A stretch of DNA of 64,000 nt from Lacrimispora sp. BS-2 (GCF_040207125.1 NZ_CP157940.1:1922001-1986000); one strand, 5' to 3'. Counted from the stretch's first letter, positions 16,172 through 25,384 are shown. Numbers and translations: made by a program. Notes: generated from the letters alone by a model not told the origin.

Positions 16172-16393
16172 TTAATCGTTATCAACTACTTTTACAAGCT
16201 GGGCTTTATTAACCTTAAATGCTTTATCGTTGTTAACGTTATTGCATTTTTTACATAAAGGTACAATATACCAGAAGTCACGGGTATCATTCCCACTTTC
16301 TTGAACATGTCCGCCGACTTCCCAAGAGTTTTTATTACAACATGCACACAAAGTTGTTATTCCACAGTCATTCTTGTCTAACCAAAAATCCAT
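16172..16393 (-). CDS. Small HNH-like zinc-binding protein
   Basis: The 73-residue protein has a treble-clef-like pattern: CGITTLCACCNKNSWEVGGH, then WYIVPLCKKCNN, with two Cys pairs and His residues as in short HNH-type proteins of phages and mobile DNA. The frame stays open a few codons upstream (NPKGYKSW) without another ATG, so the start may be truncated or at 16393. It sits in the prophage remnant. Nuclease activity is not established. Confidence 0.5.
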   Translation of the reverse strand: MDFWLDKNDCGITTLCACCNKNSWEVGGHVQESGNDTRDFWYIVPLCKKCNNVNNDKAFKVNKAQLVKVVDND

Positions 16394-16637
16394 CCATGAT
16401 TTATAACCTTTCGGGTTTCAATCAGAAGTACCTTTAATGTTATGTACAATCATACTCATAATTCATTATCTTTCTTGATTTTATTTTAATTATTATAATC
16501 TAAAGTTCTTGAAAAGTGAACGGATCTCTATGTAGAACTGCGCTTTCATTGGAAATAAAACTAAATACGACAATATACAAGTGCTCCTGATCTGGCGGTG
16601 AATGCTTATTTTATTATAAGGAACGGTGGTGCGTAAA

Positions 16638-16958
16638 ATGGCACAAGAAAAATCAAATAGACGTGTTAATACTACTGCACCGCCTAAGAACACAGCGATT
16701 TCAAAAATTAAGCACTTTGAAGATGATGAACCAAATTTTTATAAACGCCCGTCCTGTGGCATAAATTATACAAAGTAAGATGACAACTTTCCAGCCTCTC
16801 AAAGTGAACTATATGTGGGTTGGAATTATCATTTATCGATCTGCAAAAAGTGCTTAGACCAAACATTTAAGCACTATACGCAAGCTTATAGAAATGATGA
16901 AGATGCAGCAATACGAAGAGTTTGTGAAAAGTATGATATTTATTATTGTATCTCCTGA
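16638..16958 (+). pseudogene. Phage protein gene with an in-frame TAA
   Basis: From ATG 16638 the frame reads EPNFYKRPSCGINYTK, hits TAA at 16776-16778, and continues in the same frame as DDNFPASQSELYVGWNYHLS, then ICKKCLDQTFKHYTQAYRND and AIRRVCEKYDIYYC to TGA at 16956. The C-x-x-C, FPxSxSxLY and CxKYDIYY pattern is common to a zinc-finger phage protein found in clostridial phages next to terminase genes. AAGGAACGG precedes the start. The gene is broken by one nonsense codon. Confidence 0.6.
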
Positions 16959-16975
16959 TATGAAGGAGGATATCC

Positions 16976-17035
16976 ATGGGATTTTATATACTGCACGATG
17001 AAGTCTTTTATTTGTTTGTGCCGTTCCTTCATTAA
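16976..17035 (+). pseudogene. Very short gene start after the phage protein
   Basis: A strong GAAGGAGG lies before ATG 16976, but the frame stops after 19 residues (MGFYILHDEVFYLFVPFLH). It is probably the remnant of the next phage gene, truncated by deletion. Confidence 0.3.
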
Positions 17036-17157
17036 TTACCTTTCTGACGCACGCTAATGGCTAAAATTCCGTTCATATTACTGTCCATGACAATTCTTTA
17101 TCATCTAAGCCTCAAAACCGTCTAACTGGCTTAATAATTCAATCCCTTGACTGTGAT

Positions 17158-17421
17158 TTATTCGGTTGATTGCAAGTGCTTTAATGCTGTTCTTATCTCG
17201 TTCACAGTAAGCCCTAAGCCAAGTATTGTTACCAGGGTCCACAAATCATCAAGCCTTAATATTTCAGGATTTGCAAAGCGATTATATAAGGTGCTAGTTG
17301 GTCTGTTAAATCTCTTTTACATTCCCTTCATGTTAATCTGTTTAATATCCATTCGCTTTTTAAGCGTCACACGTGCGACTAATTTCTTTTGCTCAAATTC
17401 TGATAGTTTTAGCTTTGGCAT
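17158..17421 (-). pseudogene. Phage HTH-like small regulator gene with an in-frame TAA
   Basis: Starting at ATG 17421 after AGGAGGT, the frame reads MPKLKLSEFEQKKLVARVTL then IKQINMKGM, meets TAA at 17317-17319, and continues in frame as RFNRPTSTLYNRFANPEILR then LDDLWTLVTILGLGL to TAA at 17158. This is the pattern of small clostridial phage proteins with an XRE-like helix-turn-helix. One nonsense codon breaks an 87-residue gene. Confidence 0.55.
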
Positions 17422-17457
17422 TTTTATACCTCCTTTTCAATGTGCTTAAATATGTAA

Positions 17458-17616
17458 CTACTCAAGAAAAAAATCAATCGTAACTCCAAAATGATCAGCC
17501 AATATTTTTAACTTGTCCGCTTTTGGCTTGCTTCTTCCTGATTTCCAATATGAGAACCTTGTTTGCGAAATCCCGGTTGACTTTGCAACTTGATTCAATT
17601 CAAGAGGGCTGGACAT
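17458..17616 (-). CDS. XRE-family HTH repressor, short
   Basis: The 52-residue product is a Cro/C1-type helix-turn-helix: LNQVAKSTGISQTRFSYWKS and GRSKPKADKLKILADHFGVT, ending IDFFLE. The usual N-terminal helix is replaced by MSSPLEL, so the gene may be truncated or frameshifted at its 5' end. It is probably the phage repressor or a remnant of it. Confidence 0.55.
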   Translation of the reverse strand: MSSPLELNQVAKSTGISQTRFSYWKSGRSKPKADKLKILADHFGVTIDFFLE

Positions 17617-18191
17617 AGCAAGAGAGATACAGAATCACGTGAATATATTTGGTGTAATTTTGATGTAGAAACTTTCTGTTCAAAATATCCTCATCTTTTT
17701 GAGTTGGTCTATTAGTGAAACTTTTGTTAGCCAAAAGAGAACATCAATCTTATAACAGGTTATCCCGGTTTCTTTATTTAGCAACACGGTAATTTTTGTT
17801 TAAAATAATTTCATATTTTTTATTCAGTATACAATCCCTTTTAGTATAACGGAGCCTGTGACTTTTTTTCTTGTCACTGGCTCTTTTTTTTGGTTTTCAC
17901 TTTCTTTCATCATTATCAAATCTTTTTCTCTTAAAGAGTCCTTATCTTTCTCTGGTTCTTACTATTTTTCTATAAATTTATCAAATTTTCTCATATACCC
18001 TTTTGGCAATTCTGCGCTTTCTTTCTGGTTCTTTCTGATAAACAAAGCCTTTTCCCTGCTTATTCTTCCTACATTCCTTGATTAGCTAAATAAAAGGAAA
18101 CTGAGTACCCCCTTTGACCCGAAAACAGCCCAAGTCCTCGCTAGAAACCTTTGCGCAATGAAAGCACAAAAAATAAAGGAGGACATGTAAA
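17617..18191. other. Non-coding stretch of the prophage remnant
   Basis: No convincing gene was seen; a 75-residue plus-strand frame at 17858 is a T-rich artefact over a terminator. The stretch should contain the repressor and integrase promoters. Confidence 0.4.
17852..17888 (+). terminator. Rho-independent terminator
   Basis: GAGCCTGTGAC pairs with GTCACTGGCTC (one T-T mismatch) around a T-rich loop and is followed by eight T residues on the plus strand. No intact plus-strand gene lies directly upstream, so it belonged to lost prophage genes. Confidence 0.75.
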
Positions 18192-19429
18192 ATGTCAAAT
18201 ACAAAAGCAAACAATATTTACAACAAATCAAACAATTTTAAAGTTTTAGAATCCCTATTGGCTTTTCTTCCTGAATCCGCTATAATGGCTCTCGACAGTG
18301 TGCTTAATGATGCTATGGCAAATAAAAGAGAACAAGTAAAAAAACAGCACCCCTATACCATTACTGCCCCATCAAGCGAGAAAGATCGCTGGCAGACTTC
18401 TTATCGGTATCCTAATGGTAGGCGTATCAACATTAAGGCAGCAACAGAAGAAGCCTTGTTGGATAAACTAATTCTTTTATACTCTTCAGATTCTGCAAAG
18501 AAGATAACTTTCTATGGTCTCTTTCTTGAATGCCTGGAATACAAAAAAGTAAGTGTAGATAGTCAAAATACTATCAAAAGACACGAACAACATTACGCCA
18601 AATATTTTAAACCATCTATCTTACATGAATGCAGGATTACAGATATTGGTGACCTGTTCCTTGAAATGGAGTGCAATCGTATTATCGTGGATTTTGACCT
18701 TTCCCGAAAAGAATGGACGAATATTAAAACTATTTTAATTGGTATGTTTAAATACGCTGTTAAGAGTAATTATCTGACAGAGAATCTTGTGGAAAAGATT
18801 GAAATTAAGAAGAAATTCAGACAGGTGAACAAAATAGTCAGGAAAATTGCAAGTCTTTAATACCGAGGAATCAGTAGCACTTCTTAACTACCTTAGACAC
18901 ATGTACAGCGAGACTGCTGACAATTCATATCTTGCTATTAAACTAAACTTTTATCTTGGTTTAAGAGTAGGAGAATTAGTTGCTTTAAAATGGAGCGATA
19001 TTAGCGATGGTATTCTCCATATAAGTCCGTCAAGAGGTAAAGGATCATTATACAAACCATTTTAAGATAGTAGAGCATACGAAAGGCTGCCGTGAACGAC
19101 TGGTAAGATTGGTACCAGACGCAATCGCGATTTTGCAGAACATAGAACATCGGGGCGAATACATATTCATGCGTAACGGAGAAAGAATCACATCAAGGCG
19201 TATTGCATATATTCTTAGAAAATACGCCAAAGATAGCCAATGTATAGTGAAATCTTCTCACAAGATAAGAAAGACATATGTTAGTCGTTTGGCCATGGGT
19301 GATGTTCCCGTAGATGATATCCGGAAAGAAATGGGTCATCAAGACCTGGAAACGACTTACGGATATATTTTTAATCCACTGACAGAAGAAGAAACGTATG
19401 CTTGCAAAGAAAAGTCTTTGAACTATTAA
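18192..19429 (+). pseudogene. int: Tyrosine integrase, broken by two frameshifts
   Basis: Three consecutive frames give one phage-type integrase of about 410 residues. Frame one (18192-18860) has the arm and core-binding parts; frame two (to 19065) has the first catalytic Arg (FYLGLRVGELVALKWSDI); frame three (to 19429) has HKIRKTYVSRL, GHQDLETTYGYIF with His and the Tyr nucleophile. The shifts lie near 18,845 and 19,055. AAAGGAGG precedes ATG 18192. It ends 85 bp from the tmRNA 3' end, so the tmRNA gene is its probable attachment site. Confidence 0.85.
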
Positions 19430-19468
19430 GCTGTCTACAACTGTATACAAGCTGAAAGACAAAAAAAC

Positions 19469-19501
19469 AGCGGAAACCCTGATAAAATCTAGGTTTCCGC
19501 T
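19469..19501 (-). terminator. tmRNA terminator
   Basis: AGCGGAAACC and GGTTTCCGCT form a perfect 10-bp stem; on the minus strand it is followed by GTTTTTTTG. It lies 13 bp past the mature 3' end of the tmRNA. Confidence 0.85.
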
Positions 19502-19504
19502 ATT

Positions 19505-19535
19505 AATTAAAAGTGGAGCAGACGGGAGTTGAACC
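19505..19535. other. Probable attB/attR region at the tmRNA 3' end
   Basis: Integrases commonly use the 3' end of ssrA (the T-arm and acceptor stem). Here the integrase remnant lies directly next to it. A matching second copy of the T-arm sequence was not noticed elsewhere in the accessory region, so the other att site is outside the window or lost. Confidence 0.4.
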
Positions 19536-19853
19536 CGTGTCCAAAAACCAATTCCCTGTTCTTCTACTATCATAGTTAGTTTATTGACATTCCCTCCACC
19601 GCCCGGGAACTAACACCCTGACAGCTTCAGTAGCTTCATATTACGACCGCATGCTCAAAGCTTTGCATACGTCGTTTCTCACATAGTCGATGCCGGGATC
19701 TTAAAGTGTGAGTGCCTTAAGGCCGACAAGCTGCATTAAGCAGCTAATGCTAATTCGTTATTGTTAGCGTTTATATTTAGGTTTGCCATTTAACGCATCG
19801 CATGCGGATAGCTTCACCAGCTGCATAGCCCCTGTCGAAACCAGTACTGCCCC
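19514..19853 (-). ncRNA. ssrA: Transfer-messenger RNA (tmRNA)
   Basis: The 5' end GGGGCAGTACTGGTTTCGAC pairs with the 3' end CTGCTCC to give a 7-bp acceptor stem (one G-U), and the T-arm reads GGGTTCAACTCCC. The 3' CCA is not encoded. The tag ORF ends NNNELALAA then TAA; the resume codon is probably one of the GCA/GCT Ala codons, giving ANNNELALAA or a longer ANLNINANNNELALAA. The RNA rescues stalled ribosomes with SmpB. Length is about 340 nt. Confidence 0.95.
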
Positions 19854-19882
19854 TGACTGGTACTCTTCTAGAGAGCATTCTC

Positions 19883-19911
19883 ATACTAACATGAATGAAA
19901 TCAATTGTCAA
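19883..19911 (-). promoter_or_regulatory. tmRNA promoter
   Basis: On the minus strand TTGACA is followed after 17 bases by TAGTAT, placing the start of transcription about 20 bp upstream of the mature tmRNA 5' end. Confidence 0.75.
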
Positions 19912-20062
19912 GACCTGTGCATTTCCTGCTGCTATTACCTTGTGGCAACGCTGCCTTTTGATTCACCTTATTCCTTTTTTTGGTTTTTAATTCCTTCTGT
20001 TATCCGGCATCTCATCTAAAAGCCTATTTTTAACAGCAGGAAAAGCACACGCCCGCTAAAAC

Positions 20063-21397
20063 CTATTCCGCCTGCAGAGCAGCCATTGTAAAGTAATTAT
20101 AAGGCTGGTTAAAATGAGGCAGGAAGAAAATGTCCGTCAGCTTTAACCGGTCAATGGTTACCTGCTCCTGAATGGCAAGGGAGAACATGTGTATTGCCAT
20201 GGAGATATCATATTCTGAGCATAATTGTGCTCCTAAAATGATGCGGGTCTTCTTATCGTATACAATCCTGATTTTCACCTTGTAATTGTCATGCTCAATA
20301 AAGGCCGGTTTTTGGGTATCCTCATAATCTGCCACTGCCGCATCATACCCCAGCTTTTGGGCTTTCGCATAGCTGATTCCTGTAGAAACCATCTTAAGAT
20401 TCCAGATGCAGATTCCGTTGGATCCCTGAACGCCAACAGATTCAAGGGGTGTGCCGCAGACGTTATGTGCAGCCACGATACCGGAACGCACGGCATTGGT
20501 AGCCAGAGCAATGTAGTTTGTCTTTTGGATGGAATTATCAAAAACAGTGGCACAGTCACCGATCGCATATACATCCGGGCGGCTGGTCTGCTGCCGTTTG
20601 TCAACCAAAAATGCCCCATTGCGGAACAACTCAAGATCCTCTTTACCTAACTGGTTGTTAGGCTTAAAGCCGATTCCCAGTATTACCATATCGGCATGGT
20701 ATTCCTTTTTGTCGGTGACTACCTTTTCTACCTTGCCGTTTCCTTCAAGCCTTGTCACCATTTCATCATAAACCAGCTGAATTCCATGGCTTGACAGGTT
20801 CTCAGACATGATATCTGAAAACTCCTGATCATAATAGCTGGACAGACAGGTGTGCATATTGTCGATCAGGGTGACATTCTTTCCCACACGGCGGAATGCT
20901 TCCGCCAGTTCAACGCCGATATACCCTGCCCCTACTACCACAATATCTTTTAAGGCGTTGTTATGTAGCTTGTCAATGACATCTTTCGCATTCTGAAATA
21001 ATTTTACAAATTGAACGTTGTCCAGCTCTTTCCCTTCAATATCAGGAGAAATGGGAAGAGAACCTGTCGCAAGAATCAGTTTATCATATTCCTGCTGGTA
21101 TCTCTGTCCATACTTTCCTACAGCAAAGACAGTCTTTTTATCATAATCAATGCGCTCAACTTTCGTTTCCATGTAGACCTTTGCGCCCTTTTTCTCAAAA
21201 ATATCTTTGCTGCAATAAAACAGGCCTTCGGAGGAGTGAATCTGGTCCCCAATCCAAAGAGCCATACCACAGCCCAGAAAACTGATGTTGTCATTGGAAT
21301 CAAATATAATAACTTTCTTGTCCTTATAATTATCTAAAATTGTGTTTATTGCTGCCGTTCCGGCATGGTTTGCGCCGATTACCACAATGCGTTCCAT
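20063..21397 (-). CDS. nox: NADH oxidase (water-forming type) / CoA-disulfide reductase family
   Basis: The 444-residue flavoprotein has an FAD-binding GxNHAG motif at residues 8-13, the redox-active Cys43 in FLGCGMALW, a second dinucleotide fold ([20 protein letters not shown], about 151-170), the FAD motif [13 protein letters not shown] and the C-terminal dimerisation domain ending [17 protein letters not shown]. With a single active Cys it fits the Nox/Npx/CoADR group; the water-forming NADH oxidase is the likeliest activity, protecting an anaerobe from oxygen. AAGGAGG lies 6 bases before the ATG. It appears to be a single-gene transcript. Confidence 0.88.
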   Translation of the reverse strand: MERIVVIGANHAGTAAINTILDNYKDKKVIIFDSNDNISFLGCGMALWIGDQIHSSEGLFYCSKDIFEKKGAKVYMETKVERIDYDKKTVFAVGKYGQRYQQEYDKLILATGSLPISPDIEGKELDNVQFVKLFQNAKDVIDKLHNNALKDIVVVGAGYIGVELAEAFRRVGKNVTLIDNMHTCLSSYYDQEFSDIMSENLSSHGIQLVYDEMVTRLEGNGKVEKVVTDKKEYHADMVILGIGFKPNNQLGKEDLELFRNGAFLVDKRQQTSRPDVYAIGDCATVFDNSIQKTNYIALATNAVRSGIVAAHNVCGTPLESVGVQGSNGICIWNLKMVSTGISYAKAQKLGYDAAVADYEDTQKPAFIEHDNYKVKIRIVYDKKTRIILGAQLCSEYDISMAIHMFSLAIQEQVTIDRLKLTDIFFLPHFNQPYNYFTMAALQAE

Positions 21398-21502
21398 AAA
21401 TTGCCTCCTTAATAATTGTTTTTCTTAATTATAACACGTTGTTAAAATAAAAACAATTATTATTATCGAAATCTATCTATTTTTTTCAACACATTTCACC
21501 TG

Positions 21503-22546
21503 CTACAGGTCATCCACCAGAGCGCTGCTTTTTGCATAGGCCGTGCTTTTTGCTTCAAAAAAATCAGTTTTGATCAGATTGGCATTGCTGTACTGATTGA
21601 CCCATGTCATGGTTTCCGGCTCCCTCTCATGGCCCTCATAAATCCGCTCCCAGCCAAGGCTTGCACAGCGTAAGTTTCCCAGATACATGATATAGTCCGT
21701 GATCATTTCCCTTGTAAGTCCGGGCACTTCATCTCCGATGGCATAACAGCCCCAGGCGATCTCCTGCTCACAGCCTTCCCGGATCATGTCCCGGTAAACC
21801 TCTACCCGTTCCCTGGTAAACAACTCCGGTTCTTCCTTTTCCAGTTCCAGAATAATATTGCGGAACAGCCACAAATGAGTGTTCTCATCCCGGTTAATGT
21901 AACGGATCTCCTGGGAGGATCCGGTCATTTTATGGTTCCGACCCAGGTTATAAAAGAACATGAATCCACTGTAAAAATACACGCCTTCTAAAATAAAATT
22001 AGCCACCACCGCTTTCATGAAAGCATATGCGCTCTTGTCCTTTTGAAACTCATTGTACAGGTCACCGATAAAGGTGTTGCGGGCAAGAAGATGGGGGTCG
22101 CTCTTCCACTGATAGAGCACCTCATTCCGTGTCTGAGGTTCGCAGATGGTATCCAGCATATAGCTGTAGCTCTGGCTGTGTACCGCCTCCTGAAAAGTTT
22201 GAATGGAAAGGCAGAGATTGATCTCATTGGCAGTCACATATTCTCCAAGGGCCGGTAAATTAGCGGTCTGGATGCTGTCCAAAAACACCAGAAAGGATAA
22301 TATCTTATCATAAGCTCTCCGCTCCTGAGGACTTAATAAAGGATAATCCTTCCTGTCCCTGCTTAAATTAATTTCTTCAGGTATCCAGAAATTATTCATG
22401 GCCTGCCGGTACCAGTCGCTTACCCAGGTGTATTTCATATTGTTAAAATCATTGAGGTTTGTGGTATTGCCGTTGATCATCCGCCGTTTTCTTACTTCAA
22501 TCTCCCCATCCGGATGAAAAAGGGGTCGTTTTTTTAATTGTTCCAT
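21503..22546 (-). CDS. nrdB: Class I ribonucleotide reductase, beta subunit
   Basis: The 347-residue protein carries the diiron ligands and radical site: Asp90 (VFLDSIQ), Glu120 and His123 (QEAVHSQSY), Tyr127 at the position of the E. coli radical Tyr122, then Glu187, Glu221 and His224 (RDENTHLWLF). The open frame extends 30 codons upstream to 22636, but GGAGAGAG just before ATG 22546 and family alignment (MEQLKKRPLF) favour this start. It follows nrdA by 64 bp. The tail LVDDL resembles the alpha-binding C-terminal peptide. Confidence 0.92.
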   Translation of the reverse strand: MEQLKKRPLFHPDGEIEVRKRRMINGNTTNLNDFNNMKYTWVSDWYRQAMNNFWIPEEINLSRDRKDYPLLSPQERRAYDKILSFLVFLDSIQTANLPALGEYVTANEINLCLSIQTFQEAVHSQSYSYMLDTICEPQTRNEVLYQWKSDPHLLARNTFIGDLYNEFQKDKSAYAFMKAVVANFILEGVYFYSGFMFFYNLGRNHKMTGSSQEIRYINRDENTHLWLFRNIILELEKEEPELFTRERVEVYRDMIREGCEQEIAWGCYAIGDEVPGLTREMITDYIMYLGNLRCASLGWERIYEGHEREPETMTWVNQYSNANLIKTDFFEAKSTAYAKSSALVDDL

Positions 22547-22610
22547 ATCACTCTCTCCAAACTCTCCTGTTTTATTATGGTCAACCGGCCGTTTTAACCA
22601 GAACCGGCCT

Positions 22611-24869
22611 CTAACTGGAGCAGGCCTCGCATTCATCCACTTCCAGGCTTTTGGAGCGGATGTAGTAAATGGTTTTCACTCCCTGTTCCCAGGCCAGGAT
22701 ATAAAGCCCCAGCACCTGACGAAGGGTATAGTCATTGGTTATATAAAGATTCATGCTCTGGGCCTGGTCCACATGGCGCTGCCGGACTCCCGCTGCCCTC
22801 ACAGACCAGCTCTGGTCAATATAATGGGCATTTTTATATTTCCAGAATGTTTCCGGTGATAAGTCCGGTGCCACCCGGGGAACCAGGCCATTCTTTTTTT
22901 CCTCCAGATAATACCGGTTCATGACCGGGTCCAGCCCTGCCGTGGTTCCGGCGATCATGCTGGTGCTGCTGGTTGGCGCAATGGCGATGAGCCAGCCATT
23001 TCTCATGCCGCCTTCTGCCACCTTTTCCCGAAGGCAATTCCACTTCTCAGAACAATATCCCCGTTTGTCAAAATATGCCCCTGTCTGCCACTCGCTGCCT
23101 TCATACAGGTCATATCTTCCTTTTTCCCTGGCAAAATCACAGCTTGCTTCAATTGCCGCGTAATTGATGGCCTCAAATACCTTGTCAGCAAATTTAAGAT
23201 GCTCCTCTGATTCCCAGGAGATCCCGTTTTTTGCCAGCATGTGATGATATCCGCTTACCCCCAGTCCCACCGGGCGGTAGCGGAGGTTGGTGACTTTTGC
23301 ATAGGGCACAGGGAAAAAATTCAGATCAATTACATTATCCAATGCCCGGACAGCACTTCTTGTCAATTCCGTCAGCTCCCCGGTCTCCTTAAGATCAATC
23401 TTTCCCAGAGAAAGGCTGGCCAGGTTACACACAACAAAGTCTCCCGGCCTTGTTACGGTAACCACCACAGTTTCCCCGTCCACTGTCTGTATCTGCTGGT
23501 CAACCTGCTCGACTCCGCTCATGTTCTGGGCAATTTCCGTACACAGGTTGCTGCAGTAAATAATGCCGCTGTGGCTGTTGGGATTGGCTTCATTTACAAT
23601 ATCCCGGTTAAAGGTAAAGGGCGTTCCTGTTTCCACAGCGCTCTTTAAGACCAGGCGGATAATATCTTTAATAGGAATGATCCGCTTGTGGATACGGCTG
23701 TCATTCACACAATCCAGGTAACGTTCCTCCCACTGGGCTCCATAAGAGTCCTCCAATGCCCAGCCCTTTATTGTCAGGATTTCATGAGGGCACATTAAGT
23801 ACCAGTCTCCATCTATGTTCTCCTTTGCCTGCTTCCAGAACAAGTTGGGATAGCAGACAGCCGGAAAAACATCATGCGCCTTCATGCGGTCATCTCCGTT
23901 ATTGGTCCTGAGAGTCAGAAACTCCGGCAGATCCTTGTGCCAGACATCCAGGTAAACCGCCACAGCTCCCTGCCTTACTCCAAGCTGGTCCACTGCCACT
24001 GCCGTATCATTGGCCAGCTTGATCCAACGGATCACGCCTCCCGCAGCTCCCTTAAAACCGCGGATCGCACTCCCTGCGGCGCGGACCTTTCCAAAATAAA
24101 GGCCCATACCTCCCCCGAACTTACTGACCTTTGCAAAGCTGTCAATACTCCGGTAAATGCCATCCAGGCTGTCCGGAACAGTATCGATAAAACAGGAGGA
24201 AAGCTGATGGTAAGGCTTTCTGGCGTTTGAGAGGGTGGGCGTTGCCATGGTAACCTTTAACGTACTGAGCATATCATAAAACCGTTTTACCCAGGTGTCC
24301 CGGTCATCCTTTTCCGGCATGGCAAGGTGCATGGCAATTCCAAGAAACATTTCCTGAGGCGTCTCTAAAGGTGCATTCCGGCGGCTGCGGATCACATACC
24401 GGTTAAGCAGCAGTTCAAGCCCGGAATAATTGAACAGATGGTTTCTGCTCTGATCCATATACGCTTCATACCGGTCAATTTCTTCTTTTTTATAATTCTC
24501 CAGAATGTAATCTCCGTAAAGCCCGTCCTCTGTCAGAAAACAGATTTTATCGTAAAAGCTTCCGATCTTCCTCCGGTCCAGCTCTTCCTTTAGCCTGGTT
24601 TCAAATCGCAGCATGAGCAGCCTTGCTCCTATATACTCCCAATCCGGCGCCTCCTGGGTCGTCAGTTCCACCGCCGCCTGGATAAGCGCCTCAAACCGTT
24701 CTTCCAGGCTCATATTTTTCTTACAGAACCCTGTGAATTTTACGGAGAGGTGACAGAGGTCATATGATGCAGAATCCCAATCCTTGCGGATTCCGTCTAA
24801 AATTCCCTCCAGTGACTTAACCTCTTTAAAATATTCCAGAATATCCTGTTTTCCATCTGCCTTATCCAT
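22611..24869 (-). CDS. nrdA: Class I ribonucleotide reductase, alpha subunit
   Basis: The 752-residue enzyme reduces ribonucleoside diphosphates. Active-site residues are visible: Cys226 (LSSCF) and Cys481 (VVCNLAS) as the redox pair, Asn441, thiyl Cys443 and Glu445 (SNLCTEI), radical-path Tyr735/Tyr736 (TIYYIRS), and the C-terminal shuttle CEAC (747-750). The N-terminus goes straight into the alpha domain (SASYDLCHLSVKF) with no evident ATP-cone, so overall activity control by dATP through that domain is probably absent. It forms an operon with nrdB and has its own promoter at 24936-24964. Confidence 0.94.
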   Translation of the reverse strand: MDKADGKQDILEYFKEVKSLEGILDGIRKDWDSASYDLCHLSVKFTGFCKKNMSLEERFEALIQAAVELTTQEAPDWEYIGARLLMLRFETRLKEELDRRKIGSFYDKICFLTEDGLYGDYILENYKKEEIDRYEAYMDQSRNHLFNYSGLELLLNRYVIRSRRNAPLETPQEMFLGIAMHLAMPEKDDRDTWVKRFYDMLSTLKVTMATPTLSNARKPYHQLSSCFIDTVPDSLDGIYRSIDSFAKVSKFGGGMGLYFGKVRAAGSAIRGFKGAAGGVIRWIKLANDTAVAVDQLGVRQGAVAVYLDVWHKDLPEFLTLRTNNGDDRMKAHDVFPAVCYPNLFWKQAKENIDGDWYLMCPHEILTIKGWALEDSYGAQWEERYLDCVNDSRIHKRIIPIKDIIRLVLKSAVETGTPFTFNRDIVNEANPNSHSGIIYCSNLCTEIAQNMSGVEQVDQQIQTVDGETVVVTVTRPGDFVVCNLASLSLGKIDLKETGELTELTRSAVRALDNVIDLNFFPVPYAKVTNLRYRPVGLGVSGYHHMLAKNGISWESEEHLKFADKVFEAINYAAIEASCDFAREKGRYDLYEGSEWQTGAYFDKRGYCSEKWNCLREKVAEGGMRNGWLIAIAPTSSTSMIAGTTAGLDPVMNRYYLEEKKNGLVPRVAPDLSPETFWKYKNAHYIDQSWSVRAAGVRQRHVDQAQSMNLYITNDYTLRQVLGLYILAWEQGVKTIYYIRSKSLEVDECEACSS

Positions 24870-24935
24870 TTATAATTCCCGCCATTCCATGTTTTATATT
24901 AGTATCAATAACTGTTATCGAATCTCATATGTAAA

Positions 24936-24964
24936 AATATACCACAACATATAGTTAATTTCAA
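24936..24964 (-). promoter_or_regulatory. nrdAB promoter with a candidate NrdR box
   Basis: On the minus strand TTGAAA, 17-base spacer, TATATT lies 67 bp upstream of nrdA. Inside the spacer, 24944-24955 reads ACAACATATAGT, close to the NrdR box core ACAATATATTGT (10 of 12). Only one box is evident, whereas NrdR sites normally come in pairs, so the regulator assignment is tentative. The promoter is downstream of the terminator at 25087-25123, separating nrdA from the RNA gene. Confidence 0.6.
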
Positions 24965-25040
24965 CTACCGGGATACAAAATATTCGTTTTTAAATGATCT
25001 GATTTTTTTATTATTGGCAGACAAAAGCCGCAAGATTAAG

Positions 25041-25083
25041 TCAAACGGATATTCCCGGTCCGCGCCCCTGCTTGATTCGGTTA
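25041..25083. repeat. Dispersed hairpin repeat, copy 1
   Basis: TCAAACGGATATTCCCGGTC followed by CGCGCCCCTGCTTGATTCGG recurs with small changes at 38759-38805 and 60711-60760. The start forms a small hairpin (CGGAT/GTCCG). See the finding on this repeat. Confidence 0.6.
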
Positions 25084-25086
25084 AAA

Positions 25087-25123
25087 AACGCCTGAAGTCT
25101 TACATCGTAAGATTTCAAGCGTT
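25087..25123 (-). terminator. Terminator of the structured RNA
   Basis: A 17-bp stem (two G-U or mismatched pairs) with a 3-base loop is followed by TTTTTT on the minus strand. It ends a non-coding transcript and not a protein gene. Confidence 0.85.
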
Positions 25124-25384
25124 ATCACTAATATGAACATTATAAATAAAAAGCCCTCAAAATTCTTATCTGGCGCCACGAATATAAGGCTTTCCGGCCC
25201 GTGATTTTTGTGGGCCGAGCCAAACAGGGCCCTAACGTGATCAGGCAAGGAAGCATGGACAATGCCTGGGAGGAAAGGGGAACTCCAACAGTCTGCAGAC
25301 GGATCTGCAGCGCATTGGCAGAGCCAAACAAAAAGGCATCTCTCCACATACCGAAAGTAAGGTAACGCCCCAGGATGATATCCT
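25087..25384 (-). ncRNA. Structured non-coding RNA, family not identified
   Basis: The region has no plausible protein (frames lack ribosome sites) but many nested helices on the minus strand: CTGCAGA-TCCG-TCTGCAG, extended by CCAA/TTGG; ATGCCT/AGGCAT enclosing it; GGCT-CGGCCC / GGGCCG-AGCC; CTTAT/ATAAG; and GCCCT/AGGGC closing the second domain. A possible promoter TTGACG (25412-25417) and TATAGT (25391-25396) is 15 bp apart. A strong terminator ends it. SRP RNA, RNase P RNA, tmRNA and cobalamin riboswitch hallmarks were looked for and not found. 6S RNA or a new family remain possible. Confidence 0.55.

Noticed and set aside
17147..17449. 100-codon plus-strand ORF
   Set aside because: It is the shadow of the minus-strand phage regulator pseudogene at 17158-17421, which has the ribosome site and protein-like reading.
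25130..25330. SRP RNA, RNase P RNA or a cobalamin riboswitch
   Set aside because: A plus-strand ATCAGGCAAGGAAGCA recalls SRP helix 8 but cannot form the GGAA tetraloop stem; no GAGGAAAGTCC of RNase P and no B12 box were found; the terminator is on the other strand.
25081..25349. Two overlapping minus-strand ORFs of 88 and 69 codons
   Set aside because: They lie over the structured RNA and terminator, lack ribosome sites, and their translations have no protein-like conservation.
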